Shown: positions 1 through 5,601, counted from the first letter of the stretch. The stretch is 8,442 bases of DNA from JAHFUI01 sp041485905 (GCA_041485905.1 JBGPKK010000198.1:1-8442), one strand, 5' to 3'. A program made the numbers and translations. Notes: generated by a model not told the origin, from the letters alone.

Positions 1-353
1 ATCCAGGCTGACACGTAGAGCAACGAGACGCCCCCCATCAGCACGTACAGACCGACGATAACGAGGAGGAACCGGCCAGAACGAGTGTGCATCAGCAGCG
101 TCTTGGCGAGGGCCGCCGACATCAGGATGAAAATGATGGCGGTGGCGAAGGTCACAACGGTCCGCGGAAACCAGGTTCCGGACTGAGCGATCCACAGCAC
201 GATCGGATTGCGTGGAAACAGCACGCCGAGGGCGAGTCCGATCGCCAGGCATCCGAAAATCTTCAACGCCGGTGCGATTCGACGTCGACCCGGTCTGAAC
301 ATGGCCAGCAGGCGCGTCAAGACGGAGACGAGCGGGGACCAACGGCGTGCCAT
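1..353 (-). CDS. Multi-pass membrane protein, N-terminal part (possible dicarboxylate/amino acid:cation symporter)
   Basis: An open minus-strand frame begins at ATG 353 and runs off the left edge after 117 codons. The protein opens with a basic segment (MARRWSPLV, later RPGRRRIAPALK). Three hydrophobic segments follow, at about residues 32-47 (KIFGCLAIGLALGVLF), 62-85 and 92-112. The spacing of the first hairpin, with PR before TM2 and GRFLLVIVGLY opening TM3, resembles the start of SDF-family (GltP/DctA-like) sodium- or proton-coupled symporters, but the substrate-binding half lies outside the window. Neither this start nor an in-frame ATG at 302 has a good Shine-Dalgarno. It diverges from the DsrE-like gene across about 100 bp. 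The membrane-protein call is solid; the family call is tentative. Confidence 0.55.
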   Translation of the reverse strand, partial: MARRWSPLVSVLTRLLAMFRPGRRRIAPALKIFGCLAIGLALGVLFPRNPIVLWIAQSGTWFPRTVVTFATAIIFILMSAALAKTLLMHTRSGRFLLVIVGLYVLMGGVSLLYVSAW

Positions 354-388
354 GGTCGGTGGATTCTTACACAGAGTATCGGGTAGGG

Positions 389-417
389 TTGACCCGAGCC
401 GGATTGCGGGCTACTCT
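389..417 (+). promoter_or_regulatory. Candidate sigma-70-type promoter for the DsrE-like gene
   Basis: TTGACC at 389-394 matches five of six bases of the -35 consensus. It is followed after exactly 17 bp by TACTCT at 412-417, which keeps the TA...T core of a -10 box. Transcription would start near 424, about 30 bp before the ATG at 456. The gene has a GTGAGG ribosome binding site at 445-450. The match is by eye, and the -10 is weak. Confidence 0.45.
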
Positions 418-455
418 GCTGGCCTTGTTGGACACAGAAGAATAGTGAGGCGATC

Positions 456-1163
456 ATGCGTGAAAAGGATTCGAAGCCGTTGGCGCGTCGCTCGTTTCTG
501 TCCCGCCTCGGCGTCGGGCTGACCGCCTTCGGCGCCACGCTCGGCGCCGGCGTTGTGACGGCACAGGCGCCGGCATCAGGAGGGCGTTGGCAGCCCGGCC
601 GTCATGCTCAGGACGACTGGCTCGATCAGGTGCCGGGCCAACATCGGTTCGTGTTCGATACCACGAACCCTGACGGCTTTGGCGGGGCGCTGCTCTACGC
701 CAGTAACTTCTTTCTGGCCAACCAAAGCGGGTACGGTCTGGGGAATGCCGACCTGGCCGTCGTCATCGTCGTGCGCCATAACTCGACCGAGTTCGCGTAC
801 AACGACGCGATCTGGGCGAAGTACGGCGCGGTGCTGGGGCAGCGCGCCAACCTCACCGATCCGCAAACCAAACAGGCGCCGAAGGTCAACATCTACAATT
901 CGTCCGCGCTGGTGGCGGGGCTGCCGAGCCTGGGCACCACGCTCGACAGCCTGCTCAAGAAGGGCGTCCATCTCGCGGTCTGCCAGATGGCCACGCGCCG
1001 TTTTGCCGGGGGGATCGCTCAGGCGACGGGTGGCACCGCCGATGGTGTCTACAACGAGCTGGTCGCGAATCTGGTGGGCAATTCCCACATGGTGCCGGCC
1101 GGCATCGTCGCGATCAACCGCGCCCAGGAACGCGGGTACTCGTTCGCCAACGTCGGCGTGTGA
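456..1163 (+). CDS. Tat-exported DsrE-like family protein
   Basis: This 235-aa protein begins with a twin-arginine signal (RRSFLSRLG at residues 11-19, then a hydrophobic run ending VTAQA near 38), so it is probably exported folded by Tat. The mature part has the DsrE/DsrF alpha-beta layout: a Rossmann-like strand LAVVIVVRH, a helix, the strand VHLAVCQMATRRF and the ending MVPAGIVAINRAQERGYSF, which is typical of DsrE-like proteins. The only cysteine I see is Cys176 in AVCQMA, at the place where family members carry a persulfide-accepting Cys. Cytoplasmic DsrE proteins relay sulfur; this exported single-Cys form has no assigned substrate. The start is supported by GTGAGG five bases upstream and by the signal peptide. 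It converges on the YHS gene with a 16-bp gap. Confidence 0.88.
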   Translation: MREKDSKPLARRSFLSRLGVGLTAFGATLGAGVVTAQAPASGGRWQPGRHAQDDWLDQVPGQHRFVFDTTNPDGFGGALLYASNFFLANQSGYGLGNADLAVVIVVRHNSTEFAYNDAIWAKYGAVLGQRANLTDPQTKQAPKVNIYNSSALVAGLPSLGTTLDSLLKKGVHLAVCQMATRRFAGGIAQATGGTADGVYNELVANLVGNSHMVPAGIVAINRAQERGYSFANVGV

Positions 1164-1179
1164 GCGTCGAGCCGTACCG

Positions 1180-1329
1180 TCAGCTGTGCTTCACGTATGC
1201 CGAGGGGTTCGCGTCGAACTTCGCCTTGCAGCCCGGTGCGCAGAAATAGTACGTCTTCCCGTTGTACTCGCTCTTCCCCGCCGCCTTGTTCTCGTCGATT
1301 GTCATCTTGCATACGGGATCGGTCACCAT
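1180..1329 (-). CDS. YHS-domain small metal-binding protein
   Basis: This 49-aa protein consists of little more than one YHS domain. It begins MVTDPVCKMTIDENKAAGKS, continues with YNGKTYYFCAPGCKAKFDANP and ends AYVKHS. Cys7, Cys30 and Cys34 are the conserved cysteines of the family, which is found in copper- and heavy-metal-handling proteins and as stand-alone small proteins. The start is well fixed: GAGGAGG lies at 1336-1342, six bases before ATG 1329. The gene lies downstream of the membrane peptide at 1477-1566 on the same strand and ends tail-to-tail with the DsrE-like gene. A role in binding a metal ion or guarding a thiol is likely from the family, but the metal is not shown by sequence. 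Confidence 0.85.
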   Translation of the reverse strand: MVTDPVCKMTIDENKAAGKSEYNGKTYYFCAPGCKAKFDANPSAYVKHS

Positions 1330-1344
1330 CGTTCGCCTCCTCAG

Positions 1345-1476
1345 AGTTCCGCGCGCCGCAGCGTCCGCACAGCTCTCAGTCGTCGAAGGAGAACCCGAGC
1401 TGGCGGCAGTTACTCAGCAGCCATTCGCACGATCACGATCGTCTTGTCCGCCCCGACGGGGCGGTTGGGGCACCGC
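1345..1476 (-). other. Gap between membrane peptide and YHS gene with coding-like remnants
   Basis: No intact gene fits here. On the minus strand, two stretches have coding-like GC-rich third positions in different frames. One reads CPNRPVGADKTIVIV. One base out of register, the next reads CEWLLSNCRQLGFSFDD and ends at a TGA. Past that TGA, the same frame gives LCGRCGARN, a CxxC knuckle-like run. This pattern would fit a small Cys-containing reading frame broken by indels or sequencing error, or a chance run in high-GC DNA. The YHS ribosome binding site lies just downstream. Confidence 0.3.
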
Positions 1477-1566
1477 TCATGTCGGAACGCCCAGGCGCGG
1501 CAACAGCCACACCTGAAGAATCCACCAGACAGCCAGAACCGCGAGCAACGTCAGCAGGGTGTCCAT
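1477..1566 (-). CDS. Short single-span membrane peptide, possibly the start of a longer broken or recoded gene
   Basis: A 29-codon frame starts at ATG 1566 with CGGAG a few bases upstream. It encodes an almost wholly hydrophobic helix (TLLAVLAVWWILQVWLL) and ends PRLGVPT before a TGA at 1479-1477. The RBS, the clean membrane helix and the high-GC third positions argue that it is translated. The abrupt end right after the helix is odd. Just 12 nt beyond the TGA sits a perfect 7-bp hairpin with a GTC loop (1448-1464). The following 120 bases look coding in other frames. It may be a real mini-protein, the front of a frameshifted gene, or a UGA-recoded selenoprotein; I cannot decide from one sequence. 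It sits between the OsmC and YHS genes on the same strand. Confidence 0.5.
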   Translation of the reverse strand: MDTLLTLLAVLAVWWILQVWLLPRLGVPT

Positions 1567-1614
1567 TCCAACTCCGTTCTCTATGCATCCGATTGTACGT
1601 GCGATTCAGGACAC

Positions 1615-1662
1615 GAGGCCGTCCCACCGCGCGATCCCACTCGCCTTCTCAATGACGGCCTC
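1615..1662. repeat. 9-bp perfect inverted repeat after the OsmC gene
   Basis: GAGGCCGTC at 1615-1623 and GACGGCCTC at 1654-1662 are perfect complements separated by 30 bases. The repeat falls just after the stop of the OsmC-like gene (1667) and before the membrane peptide. It could fold in the OsmC transcript and stabilise its 3' end. It has no T-run, so it is not a standard intrinsic terminator. Between it and ATG 1566, the minus strand carries TACAAT (1597-1592), a fair -10 box without a convincing -35. Confidence 0.4.
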
Positions 1663-1666
1663 CCGT

Positions 1667-2137
1667 TTATTGCGCGACGCCGGTCAACGCGCCAGCCGGT
1701 TCCGCGGCGACGTCGACTTCGGGCTCCAGATGGATCGTGGCTTTCAGCGAATTGGCGATCAGGCAGCTGCGTTCCGCTTTTTCCAGCGCGCGGCGGGCCT
1801 GGTCTGGATCGGTTCTCGCTGGCACTGTCAGGTGCGCGTGGACATTCAGATGCGTGAACTGCGTCACGCGATCAACGCGATCGAGCGTACCGGTCACGTC
1901 GCATTGAAGCGACGTCCACGACAGCTTCGATGCGCGCGCGACGGCCCGAAACGTCAGGATGAAGCAGTCGGCGACGGCGCCGACCAGGAAGGTCTCGGGA
2001 GACCAGCGATCGCCCGGCCCGCCGAGCTCGGCCGGCGACGCAGAGCGCAGCGTGGGCAAGCGCTCGCCAGTCAGTTCAACCTCGCCCTCGACCGCTCCCA
2101 GAGCGGTGACCGTGTAGTGATGCGGAAACTCCTGCAT
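1667..2137 (-). CDS. OsmC family protein (thiol-dependent peroxidase-like)
   Basis: This 156-aa protein has the OsmC/Ohr layout: an N-terminal beta part (HHYTVTALGAVEGEVELTG), the helix PETFLVGAVADCF with Cys58, and a C-terminal part with Cys125 in SCLIANSL. Two such cysteines form the peroxide-reducing pair in OsmC and Ohr, which detoxify organic hydroperoxides in the cytoplasm using dithiol reductants. Spacing and length fit the family. The frame is open 50 codons further upstream, but I start at ATG 2137. GAGGAG lies seven bases ahead of it, and the upstream codons have no family resemblance. It diverges from the DUF302 gene. The peroxidase role is family inference; some members may act on other substrates. 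Confidence 0.85.
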   Translation of the reverse strand: MQEFPHHYTVTALGAVEGEVELTGERLPTLRSASPAELGGPGDRWSPETFLVGAVADCFILTFRAVARASKLSWTSLQCDVTGTLDRVDRVTQFTHLNVHAHLTVPARTDPDQARRALEKAERSCLIANSLKATIHLEPEVDVAAEPAGALTGVAQ

Positions 2138-2166
2138 GATGGCTCTCCTCGCTGGTCCGGATGACC

Positions 2167-2327
2167 CCTGCAAGAGAGATGCAGGTCGCGCGCAAAGGTG
2201 ACAGCGCGAACCTGTTGCCGGAAATCCGGCAGTTGGTACGGTTGCCTCGCGGAAGCCGAAGGCGCGGAAAGCGTCAGCTGGCGCCATGCCGGAATATCGG
2301 CATTCGTCCGTCCGAATGGACGGTTTT
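2167..2327. other. Hairpin-rich non-coding stretch between divergent OsmC and DUF302 genes
   Basis: No convincing gene lies between 2138 and 2467. Instead, short perfect stems follow one another: CCTGCA/TGCAGG (2167-2185), TGCCGG/CCGGCA with an AAAT loop (2216-2231), GGCGC/GCGCC (2261-2285) and ATGCCG/CGGCAT (2286-2303). CATTCG/CGAATG (2301-2318) comes next, then CCGTCC/GGACGG followed by TTTT (2308-2327). The last two share bases and exclude each other. The density suggests a structured RNA leader or an operator-rich region. I do not recognise a known riboswitch consensus. Confidence 0.4.
2308..2327 (+). terminator. Terminator-like hairpin upstream of the DUF302 gene
   Basis: CCGTCC (2308-2313), a GAAT loop and GGACGG (2318-2323) form a 6-bp GC-rich stem, directly followed by TTTT (2324-2327). 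On the plus strand this has the form of a short intrinsic terminator, lying 140 bp before the DUF302 ATG rather than after a gene. The overlapping CATTCG/CGAATG stem (2301-2318) would block it, which is the arrangement of an attenuator. The T-run is short, so termination is unproven. Confidence 0.35.
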
Positions 2328-2381
2328 GCTCGCGTTTCTGCTGGCCGCGGTTTCGCACCTCCCCAGATGACGTGACTCTGG

Positions 2382-2446
2382 GTTGGACGCTTCGGCGTGA
2401 AGAAACGCCGGATCGTGCTCGACGAACCGGCCCGAGGGAGTCCAAC
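2382..2446 (+). other. Possible three-way-junction fold just before the DUF302 ribosome binding site
   Basis: GTTGGAC (2382-2388) pairs perfectly with GTCCAAC (2440-2446) as a 7-bp closing stem. It encloses GGCGT/ACGCC (2394-2409, six-base loop) and TCGT/ACGA (2413-2425). CCCAGA/TCTGGG (2362-2382) abuts the fold on its 5' side. The closing stem ends eight bases before the TAAGGAG ribosome binding site, close enough to affect translation. The stems were read by eye. No covariation is available and no known class was matched. Confidence 0.35.
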
Positions 2447-2467
2447 GCTAAACTAAGGAGTGGTGCC

Positions 2468-2893
2468 ATGCAGGAAACGCGGTATGGACTGAAAGTGTCC
2501 CTAAACGTGCCGTATATCGACGCGGTGGGCCGGGCGACCGAAGCGCTGAAGAGTCAGGGCTTCGGTGTGCTGACGACCATCGACGTCCAGCAGACGCTGA
2601 AAGCGAAACTGGATCGCGACTTCCGAAAGTACGTGATCCTCGGCGCGTGCAATCCGTCGTTGGCCGATCGCGCGCTGCACGCCGAACTGGAAGTCGGTCT
2701 GTTGCTACCGTGCAACGTCATCGTCTACGAGACCGGATCGTCGTCGAGTGTCGTCGCCGCGATGGCGCCACTCGCGGCGCTCGGTATTGTGGGCGACAAT
2801 CCGGCGCTCACCGACGTTGCGCGGGAAGCGGACCAGCGGCTCCGGGCTGCGTTGTCTCGCTTGGAAGAGGAATATACCCGACCTGCCGCGTGA
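2468..2893 (+). CDS. DUF302 domain-containing protein
   Basis: This 141-aa protein matches the DUF302 fold. It has an N-terminal strand YGLKVSLNVPY, a helix AVGRATEALKSQGFGVLTTID, then VILGACNPSLADRAL and GLLLPCNVIVYE. The ACNP and LPCNV cysteines (Cys61, Cys82) are family hallmarks. DUF302 proteins are small cytoplasmic alpha-beta proteins with no proven reaction, often found near sulfur or redox genes. ATG 2468 is chosen because TAAGGAG (2454-2460) sits seven bases upstream. The frame is open further upstream, but that stretch is non-coding in character. The gene diverges from OsmC and is followed 45 bases later by the peptidase gene. Confidence 0.88.
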   Translation: MQETRYGLKVSLNVPYIDAVGRATEALKSQGFGVLTTIDVQQTLKAKLDRDFRKYVILGACNPSLADRALHAELEVGLLLPCNVIVYETGSSSSVVAAMAPLAALGIVGDNPALTDVAREADQRLRAALSRLEEEYTRPAA

Positions 2894-2938
2894 GGCTTGG
2901 GCGAAGGTGAACTCCTCCCGTTGCGCGATAATGAACGG

Positions 2939-4342
2939 ATGACGCCATTTCATCGGCTGCTGGTGGCAACCCTCGCCAGCGCGCTCTGCCAGGTGTGGCT
3001 GGCTGCGGGTCAGGCGCCGCGTTCGACGCCCGACTTCACCAAAGCGCGCGACGAGGCGGTGCAGTTCCTGCAAGCGCTCGTTCGCATCGACACGAGCAAT
3101 CCGCCGGGCGGCGAAACGCGCGCGGCGGACTACATCAAGCGGGTGCTCGATAAGGAGGGCATCGCGTCGGAGCTCTACGGACCGCAGGCCGGACGACGAA
3201 CGGTGGTTGCCCGGCTGAAGGGCAGCGGACGGCAACGGCCGATCATCCTGATGGGGCACACCGACGTGGTCGGCGTCGAGCGCGACAAGTGGTCGGTCGA
3301 CCCGTTTGCCGGATCCATCAAGGACGGATATCTCTACGGCCGCGGCGCCATCGACGACAAGGACACGGTCGCCGCCGCGCTCGTCACGCTGCTGTCGCTC
3401 CATCGGCTCAAGGTGCCGCTCGATCGGGACGTGATCTTCATCGCCGAGGCAGGAGAGGAAGGGACTCCTGAAGTCGGCATCACCTACATGGTCGAGAAAC
3501 ATTGGGACGCGATCGACGCGGAATTCGCTCTCGCCGAAGGCGGCGAGATCCCGACGAGAGACGGCCGTGTTCGCTACCTGGGCGTCGCCACGACCGAGAA
3601 AGTGCCCAACACCGTCACCGTCGTCGCGCGCGGGACCTCCGCGCACGGGTCGATGCCGCGGCTCGACAATCCCATCGTGCATCTCGCGGCGGCCGTCGCG
3701 AAGATCGGGGCGTATCAGCCGCCGATGCGGCTCATCGAGACCACGAAGGCGTTCTTCGAGCGGACGGCGGCAATCAGTCCGCCCGACGAGGCCTTCCTGC
3801 TGACGCATCTCAGCGATCCGATGGTGCAGGAGACGCTGCGGCGGACCAATGTCACCTACAACTCGATGCTTCGGACGTCGATTTCACCGAACATCATCAA
3901 AGGCGGCTTCCGCGTCAACGTGATCCCGGGCGACGCTACGGCGACTCTCGACGTCCGATCGCTGCCCGGCGAGGACATGGACAAGCTGGTGGCGGATCTG
4001 AAGACCCTCGTCGATGATCCGGCCGTCCAGATCGTCCGTGTGCCACCGAACCGGCCGTCAGCTCCGCCGTCGCCGCTCGACTCGGAGCTCTTCCGCGCGC
4101 TCGAGCGGACCGGCCGCGTCATGTTTCCGGACGCGCAGACGATTCCGATGATGGTGACGGGCGCGACCGATATGGCGCAGTTGCGCGCCAAAGGCGTGAA
4201 GGCGTACGGCATCTCCGAGCCGACCGACGAGAACGATCCTCAGCCGCATGGCAACAACGAACGCGTGTCGATCGACGCGCTCGGCAAGTACGTCGAGTAC
4301 ATCTATCGAACCGTGGTCGACGTGGCCGCCGCCCGGCCGTAG
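2939..4342 (+). CDS. Secreted M20-family metallopeptidase (ArgE/DapE/ACY1/CPG2-like)
   Basis: This is a 467-aa di-zinc hydrolase with a Sec signal peptide (FHRLLVATLASALCQVWLAA, cleavage near AGQA), so it acts in the periplasm or outside. M20 signature residues are all present: His107 in GHTDVV, Asp139 in GRGAIDDKD, Glu173 (catalytic base) and Glu174 in AGEEGTP, Glu200 in AEGGE, and His437 in PQPHGNNE. GTSAHGSMP (His236) marks the lid/dimerisation domain. Family members remove N-acyl groups or terminal residues from amino acids and peptides; the substrate here is unknown. The frame opens 14 codons earlier at 2897, but only the ATG at 2939 puts the signal peptide at the N-terminus. The RBS there is poor. 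Confidence 0.93.
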   Translation: MTPFHRLLVATLASALCQVWLAAGQAPRSTPDFTKARDEAVQFLQALVRIDTSNPPGGETRAADYIKRVLDKEGIASELYGPQAGRRTVVARLKGSGRQRPIILMGHTDVVGVERDKWSVDPFAGSIKDGYLYGRGAIDDKDTVAAALVTLLSLHRLKVPLDRDVIFIAEAGEEGTPEVGITYMVEKHWDAIDAEFALAEGGEIPTRDGRVRYLGVATTEKVPNTVTVVARGTSAHGSMPRLDNPIVHLAAAVAKIGAYQPPMRLIETTKAFFERTAAISPPDEAFLLTHLSDPMVQETLRRTNVTYNSMLRTSISPNIIKGGFRVNVIPGDATATLDVRSLPGEDMDKLVADLKTLVDDPAVQIVRVPPNRPSAPPSPLDSELFRALERTGRVMFPDAQTIPMMVTGATDMAQLRAKGVKAYGISEPTDENDPQPHGNNERVSIDALGKYVEYIYRTVVDVAAARP

Positions 4343-4424
4343 CTGACGGCGAGACACCCTCGCTGAAGCAATTTTCACCACTGTGTAGCGACAGCAGCGC
4401 CGTTCCGAGGCGGCGGGACGGCAT

Positions 4425-4452
4425 CGGCTGCCGCCACCCGGGTCGGCAGCCG
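4425..4452. repeat. 9-bp perfect inverted repeat after the peptidase gene
   Basis: CGGCTGCCG (4425-4433) and CGGCAGCCG (4444-4452) are perfect complements around a 10-base loop. The pair lies about 80 bp past the peptidase stop and overlaps the start of the next palindrome by three bases. It is a strong GC stem without a T-run. It may protect or end the peptidase transcript. The rest of 4343-4424 shows nothing I can name. Confidence 0.5.
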
Positions 4453-4495
4453 CCCTTCGATAAGCTCAGGGCGTCCCGAGCCCGTCGAGGGGCGG
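4450..4495. repeat. REP-like imperfect palindrome (TTCGATAAGCTCAGGG type)
   Basis: CCGCCCTTCGATAAGCTCAG begins a 46-base imperfect palindrome whose far arm is CCCGAGCCCGTCGAGGGGCG plus a final G. The arms match except for a one-base bulge, two A/C mismatches and G-T pairs. The core CTTCGATAAGCTCAGG closely resembles the intergenic palindrome CTTCGACAAGCTCAGG, widely repeated in bacterial genomes. Such elements sit between genes and can act as mRNA-stabilising hairpins. One copy is seen here. Confidence 0.6.
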
Positions 4496-4642
4496 AACTG
4501 TGCGCGTTCGGTTCCTACCCTGTCGGTACCGCGCGGCGATCATCGGCTGGGGGCAACAGGGATTGAGCGGAGCCTCGACTTCCCGGCAGGCGAAGCGGCC
4601 GCAGCCGGCCGGTACGATCGCGGCCAGCACGGCGATACACAC
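4466..4642 (-). CDS. Doubtful small lipoprotein-like frame downstream of the kinase
   Basis: A minus-strand frame from GTG 4642 gives 58 aa. A hydrophobic stretch, CIAVLAAIVPAGC, resembles a lipobox with the Cys at residue 14. A Cys-rich tail follows (GRFACREVEAPLNPCC) and then basic residues, and the frame stops inside the REP-like palindrome. In its favour are the lipoprotein-like start and good third-position GC in the first half. Against it are the lack of a ribosome binding site, the absence of basic residues before the hydrophobic run unless it starts inside the kinase gene, and a composition that becomes non-coding toward the end. It would be co-transcribed with the kinase, 14 bases downstream. 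Confidence 0.22.
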   Translation of the reverse strand: MCIAVLAAIVPAGCGRFACREVEAPLNPCCPQPMIAARYRQGRNRTRTVPPLDGLGTP

Positions 4643-4656
4643 ACGTGAAAGACAGG

Positions 4657-5181
4657 CTAGCTTCCGGTTCCCGCCGCCTGCAGCATTCCTCGAAGCGTCG
4701 CCACGCTGTGCTCCACGCTCTCGCGGGCGGTGTCGATCACCGTGCGTTCACGATCCCATGAGTGGTACTGACGTGCGACGATGTCGGGCCACGTCGGCAA
4801 CTTCAACCCGGAGATATCGGAGGTTCGGATCTCGACACGCCGTCTGTGCTCTTGCGGATCGGAACAGATGATCTCGATTTCAACGAAGCCGACATCCGCC
4901 CGTTTAGCCACGTCAACCCACGCATTGCGCGTGATCCGCAGCGGATTCACAGAATCTGCGATCACGGTGTGACCGAGACGGAGGTTGTCCCCGGCAACGG
5001 CATAGCCGACCCGATAACCCGCGTCTTCGAGCGACACGACAACGACACCGGGTTCACGGATCGCTTGCTCAATCGAATCGATGCGCACGTGCACCGCAGC
5101 GAGCTGCCGCGCCAGCTCTCGAGCAATCGTGGTCTTTCCGGTTCCGGGCAGACCAGCCAGGATGATCAGGATATTGGACAC
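4657..5181 (-). CDS. AAA-family P-loop small-molecule kinase-like protein
   Basis: This 174-aa P-loop protein has Walker A GLPGTGKTT at residues 10-18 right after strand NILIILA. It continues with HVRIDSIEQAIR (Asp35, the usual substrate-side acidic residue of this kinase fold), TVIADSVNPLRITRNAW and an Arg-rich lid-like segment, EHRRRVEIR. Length and layout fit the stand-alone kinases and ATPases related to gluconate, shikimate, chloramphenicol and APS kinases (AAA_33-type). The phosphoryl acceptor is not deducible. The start is GTG 5181, since no upstream in-frame ATG exists and Walker A must lie near the N-terminus. The RBS is weak. It begins just after the sigma-factor remnant on the same strand. 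Confidence 0.82.
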   Translation of the reverse strand: MSNILIILAGLPGTGKTTIARELARQLAAVHVRIDSIEQAIREPGVVVVSLEDAGYRVGYAVAGDNLRLGHTVIADSVNPLRITRNAWVDVAKRADVGFVEIEIICSDPQEHRRRVEIRTSDISGLKLPTWPDIVARQYHSWDRERTVIDTARESVEHSVATLRGMLQAAGTGS

Positions 5182-5226
5182 GAACCGGCTGCCGAGGCGA
5201 CGCTGGCCACGTCGATCTTGCGAATG

Positions 5227-5384
5227 TCACCCAGACGAGATCCGGCCGGACTTCCCGGCGAAGGTCGTCGAACTGCTCGCCCGGCCGTACGCCATGACCT
5301 GCGTGGCGTGGCTTGCACCAGCCGGCCGTAGGCCTCGAAGTCGCCCGCCTGGGCCCGAACAACGAGAGCGTTCAAAGGCTCCAT
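5227..5384 (-). pseudogene. ECF/sigma-70-type RNA polymerase sigma factor, 5' remnant
   Basis: From ATG 5384 the frame reads MEPLNALVVRAQAGDFEAYG and then RLVQAT. This is the opening of region 2 of an ECF sigma factor, which would bind core RNA polymerase. A tandem CGTGG duplication at 5302-5311 (plus strand) then breaks the frame. Dropping one copy restores the expected continuation RLVQATQVMAYG. After that point neither frame continues with region 2 (no AEDAxQE-like helix), and the rest of regions 2 and 4 is missing. The repaired frame stops at 5227. A weak AGGG lies eight bases before the start. I read this as a degraded gene: frameshift plus large deletion, now abutting the kinase. Confidence 0.65.
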
Positions 5385-5481
5385 GAATGGGCCCTGCAAT
5401 TACCAGTCATTTGAAAAGACACCGAACTGCCGGAAGTGTGACTGCTCAGGGACGACGCACCGCAGGGGCGTACCAGCGTCG

Positions 5482-5547
5482 CGTAAGCCGATTACGAGCG
5501 GTGTAAGGCACTGTCGCGTCGGCGCGATGATTACAGCGGTTTACAGC
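5482..5547 (+). promoter_or_regulatory. Cluster of TTAC/GTAA half-sites upstream of the cupredoxin gene
   Basis: The gap before the cupredoxin holds CGTAA-GCCGA-TTACG (5482-5496, perfect 5-bp arms) and an overlapping TTAC-N7-GTAA (5492-5506). It also holds a direct repeat TTACAGC GGT TTACAGC (5531-5547) with a 10-bp period. GATTACGAGCGGTGTAAG (5490-5507) is nearly repeated as GATTACAGCGGTTTACAG (5529-5546), 39 bp on. Helical spacing suggests cooperative binding of a regulator. No clear -35/-10 pair was found, and the regulator is unknown. Confidence 0.4.
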
Positions 5548-5601
5548 TGGCATTTCTCTTGCTCTCTGAGACTCCCACAGACCAACAGAGGAAAAATAAC
5601 A

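Noticed and set aside
604..1857. A 417-codon open frame on the plus strand across the DsrE and YHS region
   Set aside because: It is out of frame with the well-supported DsrE gene and rich in Arg, Ser and Pro as GC-rich shadow frames are. It also crosses the YHS and membrane-peptide genes and shows no family motif.
2138..2287. A 50-codon N-terminal extension of OsmC
   Set aside because: The extension lacks family similarity, and ATG 2137 has a strong GAGGAG at proper spacing.
2161..2370. A 69-codon plus-strand frame in the OsmC-DUF302 gap
   Set aside because: Its ATG has no ribosome binding site, the protein is Arg-rich without family resemblance, and the stretch is dominated by hairpins.
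2705..3808. A 367-codon open frame antisense to the peptidase
   Set aside because: It is fully antisense to conserved M20 motifs and is Arg/His/Asp-rich with no recognisable domain, as expected for a mirrored high-GC gene.
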